A stretch of 10,267 nucleotides of DNA, from NCBI GenBank assembly GCA_964425485.1, contig CAYRML010000052.1, positions 1-10,267 on the forward strand, given 5' to 3'. Shown piece after piece: positions 5,658 to 10,267 of the stretch. Numbering within the stretch: the stretch's first letter is position 1; every line of letters starts with the position of its first letter. A program made the translations under genes and the position numbers. The DNA is from CAYRML01 sp964425485 (GTDB lineage Bacteria > Bacillota > Dehalobacteriia > UBA4068). The notes beneath the pieces were generated by a model, which was given only the letters and a program-made list of their open reading frames with translations, ran no database searches and was not told the DNA's origin.

Positions 5658-7418
5658 TTATTCACCAACCTTTATAATAGCGTTAAATTTGCATACCTGT
5701 TGACAAAGGCCGCATCCATTGCACATTGCCCTATGTATAGTAATTTCATCATTTTTAAATGAAAGAGACGGACAACCTGTTTTAAGACAAACCTTGCATT
5801 TCGTACATTTTTCATTATCTACATAGCAATAGATATTGGCGCGTTTTTTCTGGACTTCTTTAATCAAAGCACATGGCTGTTTAGTAATAATCACAAAGAC
5901 GCCGGTCGAATCATGACCATCTTTAACAGCCTTTTCGACTGCGGCAAAGTCATAGGCATCAACGACTCTGATATGATCTTCCTGCACGCCGGCAGCTTTG
6001 ACTATTTGTTCCATATCTAGAACCGGGGCTTCTTCACCCATCAAGGTTCTGCCTGTACCAGGATTTTCCTGATGCCCAGTCATAGCGGTAGTACGGTTAT
6101 CCAACAGGCATATCACCATATCACTTTTATTCCATACGGCATCAATCAATCCGGTTATGCCGCTATGGAAAAAGGTGGAGTCGCCCATGAAGCCAAAGAC
6201 TTTCTTCTTTTGTCCGCTCTTCATAAAGGCCTTGTTAAAACCGATGCCGAGGGAAATGCCTCCACCCATACAGAGCAGCGCATCGGAAACATTAAGCGGC
6301 GGAGCCATACCCAAGGTATAGCAGCCGATATCATTGGCAGCAACAACATCTTTGTATTTACTTACAGCATAAAATATGGGCCGGTGCGGGCAACCGGAAC
6401 AAAGCACCGGCGGTCTGGGAGGCGCAACAATATCACTTTGATAAAGTTCCACTTCTTTTTTAGGAAGCAAGGCATCCCTGACAATTTTAGGAGTCAATTC
6501 ATTCATAGCGGGTATAAACTCTTTGCCAATGCATTCGATACCCATTTGTTTGATAAAGTTTTCGATGAAAGGCTCATTTTCCTCGATCACATATAATTTG
6601 CTGACTGATTTAGCAAACTTTTTAACCAATTTTTGCGGGAATGGGAAAGACATGCCTAATTTAAGATAGGAAACACTATCTCCGAAGACCTCTTTAGCAA
6701 TTTGATAAGACATGCCGCTTGTTACTATACCTATTTCTTTACTATTGCCCCATTCCAGTGTGTTAAGCGGCGAATAATTGGATTCTTCACTTAAAGATAC
6801 CAGCATTTTTTCCAAACGCGCGTGATTTTTACGTGAAGTTTCCGGGCTGCTTAAATATTTACCGGTCTTTACATATTCTGAGATAGGAACTTCTACACGT
6901 TCACCCAATTCTACTATGGTTTTACTATGGCAAACACGTGTGGTCATCCTAAACAATACAGGAATATCGAATTTTTCGCTCAGTTCAAAAGCATATTTTA
7001 TGTAGTCTTTGCATTCCTGGCTGTTGGTTGGTTCTATCAAAGGCAGTTTGCCAAAAGGAGCAACCAACCGGTTATCTTGCTCATCTTGTGAACTGGTGCA
7101 GCTGGGATCATCGGCAACTATAACCACCAAGCCCCCTCTAACCCCTAAATAAGCACCGGTCATCAGGGGATCCATAGCCACATTAAGGCCCACAACCTTC
7201 ATAGCGGACATAGCTCTGGCGCCGACAAATGATGCACCGCTAGCGACTTCCACAGCTACTTTTTCATTAGGAGACCATTGGGAATATACTTCCTTATATT
7301 TGGCAACATTTTCTAGAATTTCTGTACTAGGAGTGCCGGGATAGGCAGTAGCAACAGCACATCCTGCCTCATAAGCACCTCTGGCAACAGCTTCATTGCC
7401 AGTCATAAGCTTTCTCAT
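5658..7418 (-). CDS. iorA: Indolepyruvate ferredoxin oxidoreductase, alpha subunit
   Basis: Encodes 586 residues, typical for IorA. The enzyme converts indolepyruvate, and in known members also phenyl- and hydroxyphenylpyruvate, with CoA to the arylacetyl-CoA, CO2 and reduced ferredoxin. Visible in order: the pyrimidine-binding domain with ATAYPGTPSTEI (23-34) and EVASGASFVGARAM (57-70); CSGCPHRP (340-347); the TPP-binding motif from GDS (412-414) to Asn441; and two C-terminal ferredoxin 4Fe-4S motifs, Cys538/541/544/549 (CTKCKVCLKTGCP) and Cys566/569/572/576 (CNGCGLCQQVC). All cluster ligands are present. ATG 7418 has GGAGG 6 bases upstream. iorB follows directly. tnaA lies upstream in the same direction across a 474-base gap, so a shared transcript is possible but not shown. 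Confidence 0.96.
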   Translation of the reverse strand: MRKLMTGNEAVARGAYEAGCAVATAYPGTPSTEILENVAKYKEVYSQWSPNEKVAVEVASGASFVGARAMSAMKVVGLNVAMDPLMTGAYLGVRGGLVVIVADDPSCTSSQDEQDNRLVAPFGKLPLIEPTNSQECKDYIKYAFELSEKFDIPVLFRMTTRVCHSKTIVELGERVEVPISEYVKTGKYLSSPETSRKNHARLEKMLVSLSEESNYSPLNTLEWGNSKEIGIVTSGMSYQIAKEVFGDSVSYLKLGMSFPFPQKLVKKFAKSVSKLYVIEENEPFIENFIKQMGIECIGKEFIPAMNELTPKIVRDALLPKKEVELYQSDIVAPPRPPVLCSGCPHRPIFYAVSKYKDVVAANDIGCYTLGMAPPLNVSDALLCMGGGISLGIGFNKAFMKSGQKKKVFGFMGDSTFFHSGITGLIDAVWNKSDMVICLLDNRTTAMTGHQENPGTGRTLMGEEAPVLDMEQIVKAAGVQEDHIRVVDAYDFAAVEKAVKDGHDSTGVFVIITKQPCALIKEVQKKRANIYCYVDNEKCTKCKVCLKTGCPSLSFKNDEITIHRAMCNGCGLCQQVCKFNAIIKVGE

Positions 7419-7540
7419 AGTTTTCCTCCAATCATAAATGTAATTTCATAATTCAATTGTATTATGAAGAGCATCAATGACACAATTTATACATGCTGAC
7501 TTGCCTGTTGATCTAATTGACAATTTCCGCTCTTATTTGC

Positions 7541-7564
7541 AAAATAAAAGGATACCATATCCTT
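7541..7564 (-). terminator. Weak terminator-like hairpin in the iorA upstream region
   Basis: On the minus strand AAGGATA (7564-7558) pairs with TATCCTT (7554-7548) around a 3-base loop, followed by TTATTTT. The stem is only 7 bp and AT-rich. An upstream GGGGATATCC segment, in the minus strand near 7580, could pair with part of it. It could be a tnaA readthrough terminator or an attenuator for iorA. Evidence is limited to the pairing. Confidence 0.4.
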
Positions 7565-7667
7565 AAAATCGAAAACTCGGATATCCCCTTTTCCAAGCCG
7601 AAAAATAATAATCGTCTTTTCCTATCAAATCAGCCTGTCCAGAAAACAATGCTGAAAATTTATCTAC

Positions 7668-7733
7668 CTATAATATTGTTGCCTTACCTATAAGTAAATG
7701 TACTAAGCCAACTTCTATCTCCTCAACCCACAT
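7668..7733 (-). CDS. Possible 21-residue ORF between tnaA and iorA
   Basis: ATG 7733 opens a frame beginning MWVEEIEVGLVHLLIG and ending TAG at 7668-7670. It has one Trp at position 2 and the composition of a real amphipathic peptide. The reading frame stays open 9 codons further upstream without a start. No good Shine-Dalgarno site precedes it. It may be a gene fragment, a leader peptide or chance. No family is recognised. Confidence 0.2.
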   Translation of the reverse strand: MWVEEIEVGLVHLLIGKATIL

Positions 7734-7793
7734 CTTAACTCTAATATTTAAAGTTCTCCGCTAAACATCGCTAATAACCACTTTTATATACTC

Positions 7794-7836
7794 TCCTCCG
7801 GCAAATAACTATATCGTTATGTTATTTGCCGGAGGA
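7794..7836. repeat. 16-bp perfect inverted repeat downstream of tnaA
   Basis: TCCTCCGGCAAATAAC (7794-7809) is perfectly complementary to GTTATTTGCCGGAGGA (7821-7836) around an 11-base loop. It lies 57 bases after the tnaA stop. It is the strongest stem in the gap, but neither side is followed by a T-run, so it is not a standard intrinsic terminator. It could protect the tnaA 3' end, be a processing site, or bind a protein. Confidence 0.75.
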
Positions 7837-7892
7837 AATTTATAGCACTTTACCAAGTAATGACTTAATACTAAAACTATGTAGTAGCTTGA

Positions 7893-9281
7893 TTATTCAA
7901 TAGGAACTAAATGTGCTTGGAAATGTCTCAAAATCGGCGGTTCCCAAACGATTTTATAGCCATGTTTCATGTCGGCCGCACGTTTTTTGATTTCTATTAC
8001 AGCATCGACAACCAGATCAAGCTGTGTTTGTGTATAAACACGTCTGGGGATAGCTAAACGCGTAAATTCAAAAGTAGCCTCCAATTGTTCACCGGTATCA
8101 GGGTCATTGCCCAACATATAAGATCCGATATCACAACCACGAATGCCGGCTTCCTTATACAATTCAAGGGTCAATACTTGGCCTGGGAATTCATAATAAG
8201 GAATTTGTGGGAAAATTTGTTTAGCATCAAGGAATATGCCATGACCGCCAACCGGCGCTTGATAAGCAATACCCGCTTCATCCAACCTGCTGGCTAAATA
8301 TTCCATTTGACCGATACGGTATTTGAGATAATCTTCATTAATGCCTTCATAAAGACCGATAGCCAATGCCTCCAGATCACGTCCGGACAAACCGCCGTAG
8401 GAAGTGAATCCTTCAAAACTGATAGTATTTGCTTTGACCGGAAGGATGATCTCATTATTTTCATCTTTAATACCGATCAAGCCGCCCATATTGACCAAAG
8501 TATCTTTTTTAGCGCTCATGGTAAACATGTCCGCACAATCAAAAAATGCACGTACGATTTCAATAATGCTGGCATTTTTGAATTCTTCTTCGCGTTGTTT
8601 AACGAAATAAGCATTTTCAGCATAGCGAGCGGCGTCAATATCAAGAGGAATACCATATTTTTTACATATGGCTGCAGTTTCACGCATATTAGCAACAGAA
8701 ACAGGTTGCCCGCCGGCGCTGTTATTGGTAATAGTCATAACAACCAAACCAATTTTTTCCGGACCAAGTTCATTGATAAGTTCTTCAAGGCGTTTAACAT
8801 CCATATTACCTTTGAAAGGAGCGCGCATAGAAGGATTTTTTGCTTCTTCCACAACACAGTCGATAGCACGGGCGCCGGCCAATTCCACATGTGCGCGAGT
8901 GGTATCAAAAAACATGTTGGAAATAGCATATTTGCCTTCCTTAAGGAAAGAACTGAACAGTACTTTTTCAGCCGCCCGGCCTTGATGCACGGGTTGGATA
9001 AAACCATAATTGAAGATGTCTTTTGCAGCATTTACTAATTTATAATAGCTGCGTCCACCAGCATAAGCTTCATCGCCTACCATAACACCCGACCACATTT
9101 GATCGCTCATAGCATTGGTACCAGAGTCAGTAAGTAAATCGATATAGCAATCTTCACCGGCTAAATTGAAAACGTTGTAATGTGCATTTTTAATTTTTTC
9201 TTCTCTTTCTTCTCTTGTCAGCATTTTGATTGGTTCAACCATTTTGATCCTAAAAGGTTCCGCAACATACTTAATTGCCAT
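7893..9281 (-). CDS. tnaA: Tryptophanase (tryptophan indole-lyase)
   Basis: Encodes 462 residues of the PLP-dependent beta-eliminating lyase family (Escherichia coli TnaA is 471). It splits tryptophan to indole, pyruvate and ammonia. Motifs: AEPFRIKMVEP (7-17), YIDLLTDSGTNAMSD (46-60), GDEAYAGGRSYY (69-80, Tyr73), NNSAGGQPVS (186-195), IDAARYAENAYF (215-226, Asp216 and Arg219), MSAKKD (255-260, Lys259 as PLP Schiff base), SYGGLSGRDLEA (294-305) and the C-terminal LRHF (His453). The sister enzyme tyrosine phenol-lyase uses Thr124 and Arg381 for the phenol ring. Here the matching residues are Asp126 (NMFFDTT) and Ile385 (GCDIGS), as in tryptophanase. A surface segment near 112-120 is about 9 residues shorter than in E. 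coli. AGGAGG (9289-9294) lies 7 bases before the ATG. The promoter is at 9356-9384. Confidence 0.93.
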   Translation of the reverse strand: MAIKYVAEPFRIKMVEPIKMLTREEREEKIKNAHYNVFNLAGEDCYIDLLTDSGTNAMSDQMWSGVMVGDEAYAGGRSYYKLVNAAKDIFNYGFIQPVHQGRAAEKVLFSSFLKEGKYAISNMFFDTTRAHVELAGARAIDCVVEEAKNPSMRAPFKGNMDVKRLEELINELGPEKIGLVVMTITNNSAGGQPVSVANMRETAAICKKYGIPLDIDAARYAENAYFVKQREEEFKNASIIEIVRAFFDCADMFTMSAKKDTLVNMGGLIGIKDENNEIILPVKANTISFEGFTSYGGLSGRDLEALAIGLYEGINEDYLKYRIGQMEYLASRLDEAGIAYQAPVGGHGIFLDAKQIFPQIPYYEFPGQVLTLELYKEAGIRGCDIGSYMLGNDPDTGEQLEATFEFTRLAIPRRVYTQTQLDLVVDAVIEIKKRAADMKHGYKIVWEPPILRHFQAHLVPIE

Positions 9282-9337
9282 TTAAATTCCTCCTATCATA
9301 ATTAGTTAATATTTATGCAGATTAAATAACTGCAATT

Positions 9338-9354
9338 AAAGGTGGGTTACCTTT
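9338..9354. promoter_or_regulatory. Inverted repeat at the tnaA transcription start
   Basis: AAAGGT (9338-9343) and ACCTTT (9349-9354) form a perfect 6-bp inverted repeat around GGGTT, centred near the predicted tnaA start (about 9349). Because its 5' arm lies at or before the start point, an operator is more likely than an RNA hairpin. A second inverted repeat TGCAG/CTGCA (9316-9334) lies in the leader. Confidence 0.4.
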
Positions 9355-9355
9355 C

Positions 9356-9384
9356 ATGTTATCATCGGTTAAATTAACTGTCAA
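9356..9384 (-). promoter_or_regulatory. Sigma-A promoter of tnaA
   Basis: The minus strand has a consensus -35 TTGACA (9384-9379) and -10 TAACAT (9361-9356) separated by 17 bases. The spacer contains the palindrome GTTAAATTAAC (9368-9378). Transcription would start near 9349, giving a leader of about 68 nt. No Trp-containing tnaC-type leader frame fits in that leader. Confidence 0.62.
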
Positions 9385-9522
9385 GAAAAACATTAAATTT
9401 TTCTAATATTTATTAATTAAATTTCTCCTAAAGATTCATTTATTTTTTTTATTACGGATATCATAAGTTTAAGAAAGAATAAAGCAATATGTATAATTCA
9501 TATACATAAATTCCCATTATTT

Positions 9523-9550
9523 TATATTATTATATTAGAATAATAATATA
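9523..9550. repeat. AT-only inverted repeat with 11-bp arms
   Basis: Positions 9523-9533 and 9540-9550 are perfectly complementary around the 6-base loop ATTAGA. The arms share the core ATATTATTAT with the 24-bp palindrome at 278-301. Being AT-only, part of the symmetry may be composition. Confidence 0.55.
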
Positions 9551-9556
9551 GTTTCC

Positions 9557-9573
9557 TATATATATATATATAT
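9557..9573. repeat. TA dinucleotide run
   Basis: Seventeen bases of uninterrupted TA repeat. Such runs melt easily and vary in length by slippage. Here it lies about 175 bases upstream of the tnaA -35 box. Confidence 0.85.
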
Positions 9574-9585
9574 TATTATTGACTC

Positions 9586-9671
9586 ATATTAAGTATAAAT
9601 ACTGGGGTTCTCCAAGATATCCCTGATATAGCCCAGTACACATGCGCATAATTAAAGACGATACTTAATAT
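9586..9671. other. Nested stem-loop element of unknown function
   Basis: An outer 11-bp perfect stem, ATATTAAGTAT (9586-9596) with ATACTTAATAT (9661-9671), encloses an inner 7-bp stem, TACTGGG (9600-9606) with CCCAGTA (9632-9638). Inside the inner stem GATAT and ATATC can form a third small helix. The inner part is a GC-richer island in otherwise AT-rich DNA, which argues against pure composition. It matches no riboswitch or T-box that I know. No promoter is assigned, so whether it is transcribed, and from which strand, is open. It could be a small RNA, a protein-binding site or a relic. Confidence 0.45.
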
Positions 9672-9847
9672 TATTATTAAAAGCTCTAAATCTATATTTG
9701 ACCAATAACAAATTAACAAAATAAATTCATGATTTTAATTTATATACATATTGTATAAGTGCCACTGCATAATTTAGAACATCTATATTATATTTATATT
9801 ATGTTATTTTGTAGAATATTGTAGTAAACCGCTAATATTTTATAGGA

Positions 9848-9877
9848 ATGCTTTATAACTTAGAAGCATCAAAGCAT
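9848..9877. promoter_or_regulatory. AAGCAT half-site array upstream of the aminotransferase promoter
   Basis: ATGCTT (9848-9853) is followed by the direct repeats AAGCATC at 9864-9870 and 9872-9878. The inverted pair has a 10-base gap, and the direct repeats start 8 bases apart. The array ends 17 bases before the -35 box at 9895, a usual place for an activator. The regulator is unknown. Confidence 0.4.
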
Positions 9878-9894
9878 CAGTAAAAAAATCGCTA

Positions 9895-9923
9895 TTGACT
9901 TTTTTATATCAAAGTGATAAAAT
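9895..9923 (+). promoter_or_regulatory. Sigma-A promoter of the aminotransferase gene, with symmetric flanks on the -10 box
   Basis: -35 TTGACT (9895-9900) and -10 TAAAAT (9918-9923) are separated by 17 bases. The -10 hexamer is exactly enclosed by AGTGA (9913-9917) and TCACT (9924-9928), a symmetric arrangement suggesting a repressor site that would block the promoter. The start near 9930 gives a leader of about 180 nt. Confidence 0.65.
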
Positions 9924-9962
9924 TCACTAAAAATTAATATTATTCATTAATATAATATATTT

Positions 9963-10010
9963 ATGCCTAAGGAAAATCTAGCTAGCGTTGATTCTTTGCT
10001 GCCGCCATAA
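9963..10010 (+). CDS. Possible 15-residue leader peptide ending Pro-Pro-stop
   Basis: Within the predicted aminotransferase leader, ATG 9963 opens MPKENLASVDSLLPP followed by two TAA stops. Pro-Pro before a stop slows termination, and nascent chains ending in proline are used by E. coli TnaC. However, no Shine-Dalgarno site precedes the ATG and there is no Trp, so translation is doubtful. Confidence 0.22.
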   Translation: MPKENLASVDSLLPP

Positions 10011-10108
10011 TAAAGCTGGGATTAAATTGCAGTTGATTCCATTTTCATGCATTATATAACTTATAATCATGTCTATGGCAAAACATAAATAGAAAAGGAT
10101 GTGAAAAC

Positions 10109-10267
10109 ATGGATTATATTTTTTCAGAAAAGATTAAATCTTTAAAACCATCTGCCATCAGGGAAATATTAAAATATGCCTTCTCGCAGGATATGATAGC
10201 TTTTGCGGCAGGTAATCCTTCTCCGGAATCATTTCCTATAGAAGAAATTCAAAAAATATCTCGCAGT
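10109..10267 (+). CDS. PLP-dependent class I/II aminotransferase, N-terminal part, truncated by window edge
   Basis: Only 53 codons are present. The protein starts MDYIFSEKIKSLKPSAIREI and continues with MIAFAAGNPSPESFPIEEIQ (about 31-50). The KPSAIREIL segment and the AxGxPxPExFP motif are typical of the N-terminus of class I aminotransferases of the LysN/2-aminoadipate and aromatic aminotransferase group. The PLP lysine lies outside the window. A near-consensus Shine-Dalgarno site AAGGATGTG (10095-10103) lies 5 bases before the ATG. It is divergent from tnaA and near iorAB, so supply of indolepyruvate or other arylpyruvates by transamination is an attractive role. The substrate is inferred from context only. 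Confidence 0.85.
   Translation, partial: MDYIFSEKIKSLKPSAIREILKYAFSQDMIAFAAGNPSPESFPIEEIQKISRS

Larger units (their letters stand above)
7419..7892 (-). other. 474-base gap between tnaA and iorA: two hairpins, no convincing gene
   Basis: Going in the direction of transcription from tnaA there is a 16-bp hairpin (7794-7836), a frame of 21 codons (7668-7733), a small hairpin with a T-rich tail (7541-7564), then about 120 bases up to the iorA Shine-Dalgarno site GGAGG (7425-7429). A possible iorA promoter is TTGTGT (7485-7480) with TAATAC (7464-7459), but the 15-base spacing is short and I do not call it. No longer gene is visible on either strand. Confidence 0.6.
9282..10108. other. 827-base AT-rich divergent regulatory region between tnaA and the aminotransferase gene
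   Basis: No gene of normal size is present. The region is far richer in A and T than its neighbours. It contains the tnaA promoter and a start-site repeat at the left; an AT inverted repeat, a TA-dinucleotide run and a nested stem-loop element in the middle; and AAGCAT repeats, the aminotransferase promoter and a long leader at the right. 9680-9845 shows nothing I can name beyond AT-rich sequence. I did not find a tnaC-like leader, a T-box motif or a recognised riboswitch on either strand. Confidence 0.7.

Noticed and set aside
6072..6596. Open frame antisense to iorA (174 codons)
   Set aside because: It is a shadow of the iorA coding frame with no family resemblance and no start signal.
8307..9038. 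Long open frame antisense to tnaA (about 243 codons)
   Set aside because: It lies wholly within the well-supported tnaA gene, has no ribosome binding site and shows no recognisable domain.
9338..9354. GGTGGGTTACC, resembling a T-box core
   Set aside because: It is on the plus strand, has no downstream terminator or specifier stem, and is better explained as an inverted repeat at the tnaA start.
9316..9357. Short frame MKGNPPLIAVI as a TnaC-like leader
   Set aside because: Its ATG lies in the predicted -10 box and would not be transcribed; it has no Trp.

Overview
The window looks like chromosome of an anaerobic, spore-forming Firmicute. Spore-forming is inferred from the adjacent spore-germination genes cwlJ and gerQ. 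Anaerobic is inferred from indolepyruvate:ferredoxin oxidoreductase and tryptophanase. The DNA is AT-rich, Shine-Dalgarno sites are strong (GGAGG) and several genes use GTG or TTG starts. A clostridial or Negativicutes-type lineage is plausible, but I cannot place the species. No tRNA, rRNA, CRISPR array, insertion sequence or phage gene is visible.

Layout. Positions 1-243 hold the first 81 codons of a minus-strand SPFH-domain (YdjI-like) gene with a good sigma-A promoter at 373-401. Positions 489-819 hold a plus-strand remnant of an ArsR/SmtB metal-sensing repressor between two strong hairpin terminators. Positions 880-1690 hold cwlJ and gerQ on the minus strand. Positions 1825-2934 encode an XRE-type helix-turn-helix regulator with its own promoter and TTGATTT-type inverted repeats. 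Positions 3029-5001 hold pabA-pabB (overlapping), which make 4-amino-4-deoxychorismate for folate. Positions 5087-7418 hold iorA-iorB. Positions 7893-9281 hold tnaA, and 10109 to the right edge is the start of a divergent class I aminotransferase.

The right half reads as an aromatic amino acid catabolism locus. Tryptophanase splits tryptophan into indole, pyruvate and ammonia. IorAB oxidatively decarboxylates indolepyruvate (and related arylpyruvates) to the arylacetyl-CoA and reduces ferredoxin. The divergent aminotransferase could supply the arylpyruvate, although its substrate cannot be read from 53 residues. If so, one locus holds both branches of tryptophan breakdown.

The most unusual non-coding DNA is the 827-bp, very AT-rich divergent region 9282-10108. 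It carries well-formed promoters for both genes, a symmetric element around the -10 box of the aminotransferase promoter, AAGCAT repeats upstream of its -35, an unexplained nested stem-loop element (9586-9671), and a 15-codon leader frame ending Pro-Pro-stop. I see no clear previously undescribed protein system. The best candidates for novelty are regulatory: this divergent region, the tnaA-iorA gap and the XRE operator region.
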